Assembly: GCF_000719265.1 (NCBI RefSeq)
Contig: NZ_JOFL01000017.1
Location: 1-64,000, forward strand
DNA length: 64,000 bases
Origin: Streptomyces roseoverticillatus
Lineage (GTDB): Bacteria > Actinomycetota > Actinomycetes > Streptomycetales > Streptomycetaceae
Reading direction: 5' to 3'
The position numbers and the translations under genes are program-made. Shown piece after piece: positions 52,480 to 60,540 of the stretch. Below the pieces are notes generated by a model. That model searched no databases. It worked only from the letters and a program-made list of their open reading frames with translations, and was not told the DNA's origin. Position 1 is the first letter of the stretch; each line of letters opens with the position of its first letter.

Positions 52480-53436
52480 ATGGTGGACGTCCCCGCACTG
52501 GTGGAGCAGGCCCGCGAGGGCCGGCCGCGCGCCGTGGCCAGGCTGATCTCCCTGGTGGAGGGGGCGTCCCCGCACCTGCGCGACGTCATGGCCGCGCTGG
52601 CCCCGCTGACCGGCGGCGCGTACGTCGTCGGCCTCACCGGCTCGCCCGGCGTCGGCAAGTCCACGTCCACGTCGGCGCTGGTCAGCGCGTACCGCCGGAT
52701 GGGCAAGCGGGTCGGCGTGCTGGCCGTCGACCCGTCCTCGCCGTTCTCGGGCGGCGCCCTCCTCGGCGACCGCGTACGGATGTCCGACCATGCCTCCGAC
52801 CCCGGCGTGTACATCCGCTCCATGGCCACGCGCGGCCACCTGGGCGGCCTGGCTTGGGCCGCCCCGCAGGCCATCCGCGTGCTGGACGCGGCCGGGTGCG
52901 ACGTGATCCTCGTCGAGACGGTCGGCGTCGGCCAGTCCGAGGTGGAGATCGCCTCCCAGGCCGACACGAGCGTGGTGCTCCTCGCCCCCGGCATGGGCGA
53001 CGGCATCCAGGCCGCGAAGGCCGGAATCCTGGAGATCGGCGACGTCTACGTCGTCAACAAGGCCGACCGCGACGGCGCCGACGCCACGGCCCGCGAGCTC
53101 AACCACATGCTGGGCCTGGGCGAGGCCCGCGCCCCCGGCGACTGGCGGCCGCCCATCGTCAAGACCGTGGCCGCGCGCGGCGAGGGCACGGACGAGCTCG
53201 TCGAGGCGCTGGAGAAGCACCGGGCCTGGATGGAGGAGCGGGGCGTCCTCGCGGACCGCCGCACGGCCCGGGCCGCCCGCGAGGTCGAGACCATCGCCGT
53301 CACGGCGCTGCGCGAACGCATCGCCGACCTCCACGGCGACCGCCGCCTGACCGCCCTGGCGGAACGCATCGTGGGCGGCTCGCTGGATCCGTACGCGGCC
53401 GCGGACGAACTGGTGGCGGGGATCACGAACGGCTGA
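52480..53436 (+). CDS. meaB: MeaB-type GTPase, mutase chaperone
   Basis: G3E-family GTPase that protects and reloads B12-dependent acyl-CoA mutases. It has 318 residues, with Walker A GSPGVGKST (about 49-57), VDPSSPFSGGALLGDR as switch region, and NKAD for guanine binding. GGAG at 52471-52474 suits ATG 52480; the preceding GTG is also possible. It follows the thiolase by 39 bases. Its target could be methylmalonyl-CoA mutase or the IcmA protein encoded 10 kb away. Confidence 0.93.
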   Translation: MVDVPALVEQAREGRPRAVARLISLVEGASPHLRDVMAALAPLTGGAYVVGLTGSPGVGKSTSTSALVSAYRRMGKRVGVLAVDPSSPFSGGALLGDRVRMSDHASDPGVYIRSMATRGHLGGLAWAAPQAIRVLDAAGCDVILVETVGVGQSEVEIASQADTSVVLLAPGMGDGIQAAKAGILEIGDVYVVNKADRDGADATARELNHMLGLGEARAPGDWRPPIVKTVAARGEGTDELVEALEKHRAWMEERGVLADRRTARAAREVETIAVTALRERIADLHGDRRLTALAERIVGGSLDPYAAADELVAGITNG

Positions 53437-53570
53437 GCGCCCGGTGGCGGCCGGGGTTCGCGCACCGCACCCCGTCCCGTCATAGAACGCTCACACGAAT
53501 AACTGAAACGGATCTTGCTCCGGGATCGTCTCCACCGACGTACCCCGTTCCCGTCGAGAGCGATCAGCCC

Positions 53571-55469
53571 TTGAGCAAGAACCGGCACAAGCTGCGTCCC
53601 CGCCGCCGCAGGACGGAGGAGCCTGCAGCCCGCAAGCGCTTCGTCGACTACCCGCGTCAGGGGAGACGCGGCGTGCGCCGCTGGCTGCCGTCGTGGCGGC
53701 AGTGGCTGGGCACGGTGCTGTTCTTCCTCGCGTGCGCGACGGGCCTGTTCGCGTACGTCTACGCCACCGTCGACATCCCCGACGAGAACGCGGCGGCCCG
53801 CCAGGAGGCCAACACCTACTACTGGTCGGACGGTTCGCAGCTCGCGAGCGTCGGCGAGGTCAACCGCACCATCGTCCGCCTGTCCGATGTGCCGGAGTCC
53901 GCGCAGAACGCGGTGATAGCCGCCGAGAACGAGAGCTTCTACCGTGACCGCGGAGTGTCGTTCAAGGGCATCCTGCGGGCCTTCGCCAGCACGGCGGGCG
54001 GCGAGGAGACCCAGGGCGGCTCCACGATCACCCAGCAGTACGTGAAGAACACCTACCTCTCCCAGGAGCAGACGGCCACCCGGAAGGTCAGGGAACTCGT
54101 CATCGCCCTGAAGGTGGACCGGACCAAGAGCAAGCAGGAGGTCCTGCAGGGCTACCTCAACACCAGCTGGTTCGGGCGCGGGGCGTACGGGATCGAGGCC
54201 GCGGCCCAGTCCTACTACGGCATTCCCGCAAAGAAACTGAATCCCAGTCAGAGTGCCATGCTGGCGGCCCTGTTGAAGGGGGCCGAGCTCTACGACCCGT
54301 CGGTCAGTGCGGGCAACCACGAGCGGGCGGTGGACCGCTGGAAGTGGATCCTCGACCGGGAGGTGCGGACCGGCCGCATGTCCCGCGCCGAACGGGACAC
54401 GTACCGGGACTTCCCCGAGCCCCGCAAGCCGTCCATGGCCGGCGGGCTCCGCGGCCAGACCGGCTACCTCGTCGACGTCGCCAACAAGTACATCAAGCAG
54501 CGGGCCATGCTCACCGAGCAGGACCTGGCCCACGGCGGCTACCGGATCCACACCACCTTCGACAAGAACCGGACGCAGCGGCTGAAGCAGGCCGTGGACG
54601 ACGTCGTCACCAAGGACATCGACCCCGGCAAGCGCCCGGAGACCGACACGGACGTCCAGGTCGGAGCGGCCTCCGTGCGCCCCTCGGACGGCGCCGTCCT
54701 CGCCCTCTACGGCGGGCCCGACGCCACGAAGCACTTCGCCAACAACGCCGACACCTCGGGCGTCCCCGTGGGCTCGGCGTTCAAGCCGTTCGTCCTGGCC
54801 GCCGCCCTGGAGGGCGGAAAGGACGCGGACAGTTACTACGACGACGCCGGCAAGCTGCAGTCCGGCTCCGGAGCGGGCCCCGACGAGAACCACCCGACCC
54901 TGCGCCGGGCGCTGACGTCCGGCGGCAACGCCACGTACGTCCGCCTGGGCAAGGAGACCGGGACGGCACAGGTCCGGGACACGGCCGTCCGCACCGGACT
55001 CCTCAAGGGCAGCATGGCCGCCCTGGACGAGTCCTTCCCCATCGGCTCGTCCACGCCGAGCGCCGTGCGCATGGCCGCCGCGTACGGCACGTTCGCCGGC
55101 CGGGGCCTGCAGAACGACCCCTACTCGGTGACCAAGGTCGTCAAGGACGGCCATTCGGTAGGGGGGTTCGAGAGCCGTGCCAAGGCGAGGCGGGCCCTGT
55201 CGAAGGAGACCGCGGAGGAGGTCACGGAGGCACTGCGCACCCCGGAGGGCCACGCGGCGGCCCGCACCGGCGACCAGGACCGGATGAACTCGGCCTGGTA
55301 CGTGGGCTACACGGACAGCATGTCCACGGCCGTCACCATGTTCCGCACGAAGCCGGACGGGGGGCCGCTCCTGCCGATGACCGCGGTGGGAGGTGAGGAC
55401 TCCCGGCGCGGCACCGTCTTCCCGGCCCGCATCTGGGCCGGTTACACAGGGGCGGCGGACCGCCCCTGA
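53571..55469 (+). CDS. Class A-type penicillin-binding protein with a divergent transpeptidase domain
   Basis: Bifunctional peptidoglycan synthase of 632 residues from TTG 53571, whose ribosome site is weak. After a basic tail and a membrane helix (about 45-67) comes the GT51 glycosyltransferase, with AENESFYRDRG for the catalytic Glu and GGSTITQQYVKN. The transpeptidase has the nucleophile S402 and K405 (SAFK), but the SxN motif reads G451-G-N and the KTG motif reads R565-T-G-D. Those changes suggest altered or weak beta-lactam and substrate binding. The frame upstream of 53571 runs through meaB and is not coding. Confidence 0.85.
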   Translation: MSKNRHKLRPRRRRTEEPAARKRFVDYPRQGRRGVRRWLPSWRQWLGTVLFFLACATGLFAYVYATVDIPDENAAARQEANTYYWSDGSQLASVGEVNRTIVRLSDVPESAQNAVIAAENESFYRDRGVSFKGILRAFASTAGGEETQGGSTITQQYVKNTYLSQEQTATRKVRELVIALKVDRTKSKQEVLQGYLNTSWFGRGAYGIEAAAQSYYGIPAKKLNPSQSAMLAALLKGAELYDPSVSAGNHERAVDRWKWILDREVRTGRMSRAERDTYRDFPEPRKPSMAGGLRGQTGYLVDVANKYIKQRAMLTEQDLAHGGYRIHTTFDKNRTQRLKQAVDDVVTKDIDPGKRPETDTDVQVGAASVRPSDGAVLALYGGPDATKHFANNADTSGVPVGSAFKPFVLAAALEGGKDADSYYDDAGKLQSGSGAGPDENHPTLRRALTSGGNATYVRLGKETGTAQVRDTAVRTGLLKGSMAALDESFPIGSSTPSAVRMAAAYGTFAGRGLQNDPYSVTKVVKDGHSVGGFESRAKARRALSKETAEEVTEALRTPEGHAAARTGDQDRMNSAWYVGYTDSMSTAVTMFRTKPDGGPLLPMTAVGGEDSRRGTVFPARIWAGYTGAADRP

Positions 55470-55520
55470 CGCGGGCGGACCGGGCGGGGGCCGGGCTCGG
55501 GCGCGGCCCCCGGCCCGGGC

Positions 55521-56003
55521 TCAGGCGCGGCCGCGGAGCGAGCGGAGGTGCTGGGCCACCGGGGTCAGCGAGGCGTACAGCGACTTGAGGTCGGCCTCGC
55601 CCAGGAGGTCGATGAAGTGCTCGCGCACCGAGGCGACGTGGTGCGGGGCCACCTGGCGCATCGTGTCCCAGCCGTGCTCCGTGAGGACGGCGTACAGGCC
55701 CCGGCGGTCCGACTCGCAGTTCTCGCGGCGGACCAGGCCCGCGTTCTCCATGCGGGTGATCTGGTGCGAGAGACGGCTCTTCGACTGCAGGGTGGCGGTG
55801 GCGAGGTCGCTCATCCGCATCCGGTGGTCCTCGGACTCCGAGAGGTTGACCAGGATCTCGTAGTCGTTGTTGGTGAGGCCGAACGGCTGCAGGTCCCGTT
55901 CGAGCTGGTGCATCAGCAGGCGGCTGACGTCCAGGTGGGCGCGCCAGGCGCGCTGTTCCTCTTCGCTGAGCCAGCGGGTGCCGTTCTCGGTGTCCATAGA
56001 CAT
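55521..56003 (-). CDS. absC: MarR-family regulator, AbsC-like
   Basis: Winged-helix repressor of 160 residues. The DNA-binding part includes YEILVNLSE and LATATLQSKSRLSHQITRMENAGLVRRE, the recognition helix, followed by the wing with DRRGLYAVLTEHG. In S. coelicolor the MarR gene at this map position is, from memory, absC, a pleiotropic regulator of antibiotic synthesis and zinc homeostasis. A -10 box lies just 6 bases before ATG 56003, so the mRNA is probably leaderless. The neighbouring three AIM24 genes share its strand. Confidence 0.78.
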   Translation of the reverse strand: MSMDTENGTRWLSEEEQRAWRAHLDVSRLLMHQLERDLQPFGLTNNDYEILVNLSESEDHRMRMSDLATATLQSKSRLSHQITRMENAGLVRRENCESDRRGLYAVLTEHGWDTMRQVAPHHVASVREHFIDLLGEADLKSLYASLTPVAQHLRSLRGRA

Positions 56004-56009
56004 AGAGGA

Positions 56010-56038
56010 ATTCTACCTAAGAAAGTTGAAAGATTAAC
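56010..56038 (-). promoter_or_regulatory. Leaderless promoter of the absC-like gene
   Basis: On the minus strand GTTAAT (56038-56033), 17 bases, TAGAAT (56015-56010), then 6 bases to ATG 56003. Transcription should begin at or within a base or two of the A of the start codon. The imperfect palindrome GTTGAAAGATTAAC (56025-56038) overlaps the -35 box and may be an autoregulatory site. Confidence 0.7.
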
Positions 56039-56096
56039 CACTGTAGGTGCGGAGCGCGAGGTCACATGTTCGACGTCACACTCCGCAGAGTACCGC

Positions 56097-56870
56097 TCAC
56101 AGCCCGAAGCGGCGCTGGAGGTCTCCGAGCTGGCCCGGCATCCGGGGCATAGATGGCTGATTCGACGGGGTTGCGTGCGGGACCCCCGCCTGGTCCGGGG
56201 TCTCGCCGGTGGGGATCTCGGCCATCAGCTGCTCGGTGGACTGCAGCAGCACCGTACCGGCACCCACGAACTCGAACTGGTGCTCCTCGCCCGAGGTGCC
56301 GCCCAGCCCCGTGAACGCCCGCACGCCGCCCAGCACGCCCCGCAGGTAGTGGTGGTCGTAGTGGTGACAGGGGGAGGGGCAGTCCGCCCAGCCGACGAGG
56401 GCCTGCGGGTCCACCCGGATGGGCGGCTCGACGAAGACGACCGGGCCGTTGGAGGCCGCCACGAACTTGCCCGTGCCGATCAGCGTCAGGAAGCCCGGCA
56501 CGATCGACTGCTTGAGCGACAGCGACGGCTGGAACGCCAGCAGATTGCCCGAGCGCACCGTCAGGTTGCCGTCCTCCAGGTCGTAGGAGTTGACGTCGAA
56601 GCTGCGGTCGGCGAGCAGCATCTTGCCCTTGCCCTCGGCGACCACCCAGTCCGCGGCGTGCAGCGGGGAGTGGAAGCTGTGGGCGATGAGGCGGTCGAGG
56701 CGGCCGTGGCCGATGCCGTGGAAGTCGATGTGCCCGTAATAGGCGATCATCTTGCCCTTCTGCAGGAACCACTGGCCGTCCAGGTCCACGCTGAAGGCGT
56801 ACGGATTGACGTTGTCGTCGGCCGGGAGGGTGTGCGCGTCGAAGACGACCGGACCGTTCACCGTGCTCAC
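56097..56870 (-). CDS. AIM24 family protein, third of three in tandem
   Basis: The 257-residue protein belongs to the AIM24/TIGR00266 family, a beta-rich fold of unknown function (mitochondrial homologues affect cristae). It has GQWFLQKGKMIAYYG, FVEPPIRVDPQALVGW and a C-terminal Pro-rich tail, and is the most diverged of the trio. It carries a Cys/His-rich CPSPCHHYDHHYLRG loop that could bind a metal. GTG 56870 overlaps the stop of the second copy (GTGA). Confidence 0.85.
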   Translation of the reverse strand: MSTVNGPVVFDAHTLPADDNVNPYAFSVDLDGQWFLQKGKMIAYYGHIDFHGIGHGRLDRLIAHSFHSPLHAADWVVAEGKGKMLLADRSFDVNSYDLEDGNLTVRSGNLLAFQPSLSLKQSIVPGFLTLIGTGKFVAASNGPVVFVEPPIRVDPQALVGWADCPSPCHHYDHHYLRGVLGGVRAFTGLGGTSGEEHQFEFVGAGTVLLQSTEQLMAEIPTGETPDQAGVPHATPSNQPSMPRMPGQLGDLQRRFGL

Positions 56871-57517
56871 AGCTTCTCCTCGCTGGCCTGTACGTACACC
56901 GTGCCCTCGCCCGACAGCTCCAGCTGGAAGGCCTCCCCGGAGCCGCGCCCCACCATCTCGCGCCAGCCGAGGGCCGCGGAGAGCTTGCTGCGGACGTCAC
57001 CGCGGTGCGCGACGTACGCCTGCGGGTCCACGTGCACGGGGCGGCCGGAGCGGATCGGCAGCTCGATGACGCCGCCGTGGGCCATCACGGCGACCGCGCC
57101 GTGGCCCTTGAGCGTGGTCGTGAACAGGCCCTGGCCGGTGACCTGCCCGCGGACCATGCCCATCACGCCGCCCTGCGACCCCATGAACATGGTGCCCTGC
57201 TGCAGGGAGCCGTCGAAGGCGAGCAGGCGGTCCGCCTCCACGTAGAGCGTCTCGCCCGACAGCTCCACCACGTGCACGTGGTGGCCGCCGTGGCCGAACA
57301 TCACCGTGCCGCTGCCCTCCACGGTCATCAGCGGAGTGGCCTCATTGGCGACGCGGCGGCCGATCATGCCCAGCACGCCGCCCTGGCCGCCGGTGATGGA
57401 CGGAGTGAAGGAGACGTCGCCCTTGTAGGCGAGCATGGCGCCGCGCTGGCTGAAGAGGCGCTGGCCGGGCATGATCGTCGCCTCGACCATGCGGGAGTTC
57501 AGAGGCCGGAACGGCAT
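56867..57517 (-). CDS. AIM24 family protein, second of three in tandem
   Basis: A 216-residue member with TIMPGQRLFSQRGAMLAYKGD, glycine-rich GGQGGVLGMIGRR and GSQGGVMGMVRGQ stretches, and the ending GRGSGEAFQLELSGEGTVYV. ATG 57517 shares one base with the stop of the first copy. The Gly-rich loops are typical of the family. It is central in a three-gene unit with no space between coding regions. Confidence 0.87.
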   Translation of the reverse strand: MPFRPLNSRMVEATIMPGQRLFSQRGAMLAYKGDVSFTPSITGGQGGVLGMIGRRVANEATPLMTVEGSGTVMFGHGGHHVHVVELSGETLYVEADRLLAFDGSLQQGTMFMGSQGGVMGMVRGQVTGQGLFTTTLKGHGAVAVMAHGGVIELPIRSGRPVHVDPQAYVAHRGDVRSKLSAALGWREMVGRGSGEAFQLELSGEGTVYVQASEEKL

Positions 57518-58155
57518 TAAACGTCACCTCCGAACGTCGTGCGCTCGCTGGGCTGGACGTAGACGAGGCCCTCGCCCTCGAAGCGGATCTGGAAGGCCTC
57601 GCCGGAGCCCTCGCCGATGAACGTGCGGAAGTTGACCCCGGACTGGAAGTGCTGCTTGAGCTTGCCGGTGTGGGCTATGTACGCCCCCGGGTCGACCTGC
57701 AGGGGGGTGGACGGGGTCACGCGCAGGACGATCGCCGTGCCGTCCGACATGATCGCCGCCTGGCCCGTGCCCTCCACGGTCGTCGTGAAGAGGCCGTTGC
57801 CCTGGGAGGCGCCGCGCAGGCCCGTGAACGTCGTGCCGGTGCGCAGGGAAGCGTCGGCGGCGAGGAGGTTGCTCGCCTCCACGTAGAGCGTCTCGCCGCG
57901 GAGGGAGACCAGGTTGACCTCGGTCGCCCGGTCGGCGAAGTAGCAGGTGCCGTGCCCCTTCACCTCCATCACTTCCATCTGCTCGCCGGTGAGCCGGCGC
58001 GTGACCATGCCGCGGAGGCCGTCACCGCCGCCGGTCATCTTCTTGAACGTCATGTCGCCCTCGTACGCGACCATCGACCCGTTCTTGGCCTTGACCGCGT
58101 CGCCCGTCAGGTCGACGGCGAGGACTTTGCTCCCCTGGAGCCGAAACTGTGCCAC
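57517..58155 (-). CDS. AIM24 family protein, first of three in tandem
   Basis: A 212-residue member, GTG start at 58155, with [18 protein letters not shown] and [21 protein letters not shown]. It shows the same repeated beta pattern as the other two, so the unit arose by duplication. It heads the operon, and the 173-base divergent spacer to the DUF3817 gene carries a CRP-type palindrome at 58253. Confidence 0.87.
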   Translation of the reverse strand: MAQFRLQGSKVLAVDLTGDAVKAKNGSMVAYEGDMTFKKMTGGGDGLRGMVTRRLTGEQMEVMEVKGHGTCYFADRATEVNLVSLRGETLYVEASNLLAADASLRTGTTFTGLRGASQGNGLFTTTVEGTGQAAIMSDGTAIVLRVTPSTPLQVDPGAYIAHTGKLKQHFQSGVNFRTFIGEGSGEAFQIRFEGEGLVYVQPSERTTFGGDV

Positions 58156-58252
58156 GGGACGAAGCTATAGGGCGGACTCGCCGGTCCGACAGGGCCTCGG
58201 ACCCGGAACGGCCCCGGATTCAGGCATCCGGGACGAGGCTGCAACAATGGAC

Positions 58253-58278
58253 CAGCTTGTGAATGCCCTCACAAGCTG
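58253..58278. promoter_or_regulatory. CRP-type palindrome
   Basis: CAGCTTGTGA (58253-58262), ATGCCC, TCACAAGCTG (58269-58278): perfect 10-bp arms containing TGTGA-N6-TCACA, the classic CRP-family consensus. It lies 51-76 bases before GTG 58329 in the spacer divergent to the AIM24 operon, so it could control both. Streptomyces Crp binds a related GTG...CAC motif. Confidence 0.65.
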
Positions 58279-58328
58279 TAGTCGTACCGCCACTGCCCAG
58301 CCACTGACTCACGAAGGTGCGTACCCCC

Positions 58329-58673
58329 GTGGACATCAAGACCGCCTCCGCCCTGCGCCGGCTCCGCCTGGTCTCCGCCCCGGAGGCCGTTTCCTTCCTG
58401 CTGCTGATCGTCTGCTCCGTGCTCAAGCGCACGACGGACTTCAACGCCGTACCGGTGATGGGCGCCGTCCACGGCATCCTCTTCGTCATCTACGTCCTCT
58501 TCTGGCTGGACGCCTGGAACAAGACCAAGTGGCCCCTGAAGACCGCGGCCCTCTACTTCGTCCTCTCCGTCCTGCCGACCGGCGGCTTCTTCGCCGAGCG
58601 CATGCTGCGCCGCGAGGCCGAGGCGAGCGTCATCGCCGCCCGCGCCCGCAAGGAGGGTGTGGTCAACGCATGA
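58329..58673 (+). CDS. DUF3817 family small membrane protein
   Basis: A 114-residue protein with three hydrophobic helices ([38 protein letters not shown] and [19 protein letters not shown]). GTG 58329 matches the family start; an in-frame GTG at 58317 is the alternative. Function unknown. A second member lies at 62823. Its TGA overlaps the next gene's ATG by 4 bases. Confidence 0.8.
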   Translation: MDIKTASALRRLRLVSAPEAVSFLLLIVCSVLKRTTDFNAVPVMGAVHGILFVIYVLFWLDAWNKTKWPLKTAALYFVLSVLPTGGFFAERMLRREAEASVIAARARKEGVVNA

Positions 58674-58966
58674 TCGTCGCCTTTTCGGTGTCGCCCCTGG
58701 GCGTGGGCGAGGACGTCGGCGAGTACGTGGCGGACGCGGTGCGCGTGGTCCGCGAGTCCGGCCTGCCGAACCGTACGGACGCGATGTTCACGTCCATCGA
58801 GGGCGAGTGGGACGAGGTCATGGACGTCGTCAAGCGCGCCGTCGCGGCGGTCGAGGCGCGGGCGGGACGGGTCTCCCTGGTCCTGAAGGCGGACATCCGC
58901 CCGGGCGTGACGGACGGCCTGACGTCGAAGGTGGAGACGGTCGAGCGGTACCTCGCCGAGGGCTGA
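58670..58966 (+). CDS. MTH1187 family thiamine-binding-like protein
   Basis: A 98-residue ferredoxin-like fold protein of the YkoF/MTH1187 class (DUF77), implicated in binding thiamine or its pyrimidine in other species. It begins [20 protein letters not shown] and contains [19 protein letters not shown]. It overlaps the DUF3817 gene by 4 bases, so the two are co-translated. No thiamine riboswitch was seen upstream. Confidence 0.85.
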   Translation: MIVAFSVSPLGVGEDVGEYVADAVRVVRESGLPNRTDAMFTSIEGEWDEVMDVVKRAVAAVEARAGRVSLVLKADIRPGVTDGLTSKVETVERYLAEG

Positions 58967-58981
58967 CCTCAGCGAGCGGGA

Positions 58982-59026
58982 AACGGCCCGGTCCGGAGCG
59001 CGTTTACGCGCCCGGACCGGGCCGTT
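58982..59026. terminator. Terminator after the thiamine-binding gene
   Basis: AACGGCCCGGTCCGG (58982-58996) and its exact complement (59012-59026), a 15-bp stem continued by an inner GCGCG-TTTA-CGCGC. It lies between convergent genes. Confidence 0.88.
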
Positions 59027-59031
59027 CGCCG

Positions 59032-59103
59032 TTACCGGTGTGTGTCAGCCGATCCGGCCGAGGCGTCGATTGCGGGCGGCTCCCAGATGATCTGAAAGGT
59101 CAC
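59032..59103 (-). pseudogene. Remnant of a RelE/ParE-like toxin gene
   Basis: A 23-codon frame starts at GTG 59103, overlapping the antitoxin stop by 4 bases (GTGA), and reads MTFQIIWEPPAID... before a stop at 59034-59032. The I-x-W-x-P-x-A pattern is the usual start of RelE/ParE toxins, whose genes normally overlap their antitoxin just this way. Everything after about the 13th codon is lost. The match is short, so this is an inference, but its position makes chance less likely. Confidence 0.55.
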
Positions 59104-59354
59104 TCACGCTCCAGGCCGAGCAGTGCGCGCACTTCCTCGTGCGGGATGCCGGCTGTCGTGCCGGCGGCCTGCCGCTCCCGGTACTGAGCCAGTGCGAGAG
59201 CGTCCTCGATGTCGGCGAGCTCTTCGGGGTTGATCAGCACGGCTGCGGGCTGACCGTGGTCGGTGATCGTGATGCGTTCGCGGGCGTGCGAGGCCCGTCG
59301 GACCAGAGAGCCGAAACGGGCGCGCGCCTCAGTGATCGACAAGGTCTCACTCAT
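59100..59354 (-). CDS. Phd/YefM-type antitoxin
   Basis: An 84-residue antitoxin from ATG 59354: SITEARARFGSLVRRA forms the DNA-binding N-terminus, ITITDHGQPAAVLINPEELADIEDAL is the dimer and hinge part, and the C-terminus would neutralise a toxin. An intact toxin gene is missing; only the short frame at 59032-59103 follows. It may persist as a DNA-binding regulator, or protect against a toxin elsewhere in the genome. Confidence 0.85.
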   Translation of the reverse strand: MSETLSITEARARFGSLVRRASHARERITITDHGQPAAVLINPEELADIEDALALAQYRERQAAGTTAGIPHEEVRALLGLERE

Positions 59355-59455
59355 GTACAGAACCGTACTCTTCACACGGCTTCAGGGTCGGTGGTTCCGG
59401 GAAACGCGCCCCGGCGGGCTGAGGTCCGTGCTATAGGAGGCGCGGGTCTGAAGGC

Positions 59456-60442
59456 TTACGCATGTGCGTTGGCCGCCAGGGCCGCCCCCAGCGGCGTGCG
59501 CTCGTACAGGACCTGGTGGCTCTGCCGGTGGGAGGTCAGGAGGCCTGCCGCGCGGAGTACCGAGAGGTGGGCGGAGACCGAGGACGGGGCCAGGCCGTGG
59601 CGGCCGGCCAGGGTCGTCGTCGAGGCCGGTTCCGTCAGGCCCGCCAGGAGGGCCGCGCGGTTGGGGCCCAGGAGGCGGACCAGCGCGTCCGCGGCCCGCG
59701 GATCCCGCTCCGCCCACAGTCCGCCTATGCCGCGCGCCGGGTAGACCACCGTCGCCTGCCAGGGCGGCGCGAAGCCCCCGATCACGTCGGGCCAGGCGAA
59801 CACGCTCGGGACGAGCATCAGGCCGCGCCCGCCCAGCGACCGGGTGTGGTCGGTGCGGTGCCTGACCGTCAGCGTGTTGTCGGCCCACGCCAGTGACGGG
59901 TGCAGGTCCGCGAAGAGCCGCTCCAGGCCGCCGTCCGCCAGGCGGCGCGCGTGGAACGCCACGTCGGCTTCCAGTAGCGCGCGCAGCCGCGGCCAGTCCG
60001 GCACGAGCAGCAGGTGCCAGGCGCGTTCGAAGAGCGCCGTCAGCTGCCGGACGGCGCCTTCCGGGTCGGCGAGGATCGCCCGGCCCGCCGGTGAGCCGGC
60101 CGCGCCCGGGGTGCAAGCCAGTGACCGGGCGAAGTCGTCCCGGGCCACCGCCGGGTCCGTGGCCCGTACGCGCGCCAGTTCGTCTTCGATCGACTCCAGC
60201 GGGCCCTCGGGCGGCGGGCAGAGGAAGTCCGGATGGTGGCCCCTGCCGGGCATCAGCAGGGACAGTAGCGTCAGGTCGAGCCCGGCCGCGGCCTCCCGCC
60301 CGCGCCGCACCCACGGCAGGTGGTAGCCGTGCCGCTCGGGGCGCAGCAGGGTGTAGAGGCACTGGTGGGTCTCCCACAGCGGGGAGATCCCGAACCGGCA
60401 GCGCAGCAGGTCGTCGGGGGCGAAGTGCATGTGCAGCGGCAT
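59456..60442 (-). CDS. ArsR-like winged-helix regulator with large N-terminal domain
   Basis: A 328-residue protein: an uncharacterised N-terminal domain (about 1-245) and a C-terminal ArsR-type winged helix (about 250-320), including LTEPASTTTLAGRHGLAPSSVSAHLSVLRAAGLLTSHR in part. It is divergent from an MFS transporter 98 bases away, so it most likely controls that gene in response to a ligand bound by the N-terminal domain. ATG 60442 follows GAAAGGG. Confidence 0.82.
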   Translation of the reverse strand: MPLHMHFAPDDLLRCRFGISPLWETHQCLYTLLRPERHGYHLPWVRRGREAAAGLDLTLLSLLMPGRGHHPDFLCPPPEGPLESIEDELARVRATDPAVARDDFARSLACTPGAAGSPAGRAILADPEGAVRQLTALFERAWHLLLVPDWPRLRALLEADVAFHARRLADGGLERLFADLHPSLAWADNTLTVRHRTDHTRSLGGRGLMLVPSVFAWPDVIGGFAPPWQATVVYPARGIGGLWAERDPRAADALVRLLGPNRAALLAGLTEPASTTTLAGRHGLAPSSVSAHLSVLRAAGLLTSHRQSHQVLYERTPLGAALAANAHA

Positions 60443-60483
60443 GCCGGCCACCCTTTCCGGCCGCCCCGGCCGGCGCCCATTCC

Positions 60484-60499
60484 TTCGGCTGGAGCCGAA
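60484..60499. promoter_or_regulatory. Palindrome between ArsR-like and MFS genes
   Basis: TTCGGCT-GG-AGCCGAA, perfect 7-bp arms, in the 98-base divergent spacer. It is a candidate operator for the ArsR-like protein. Confidence 0.45.
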
Positions 60500-60540
60500 A
60501 GAGTACGGTCCGCGGCGGCCGCCCGCGCACGCTTCCGCGC

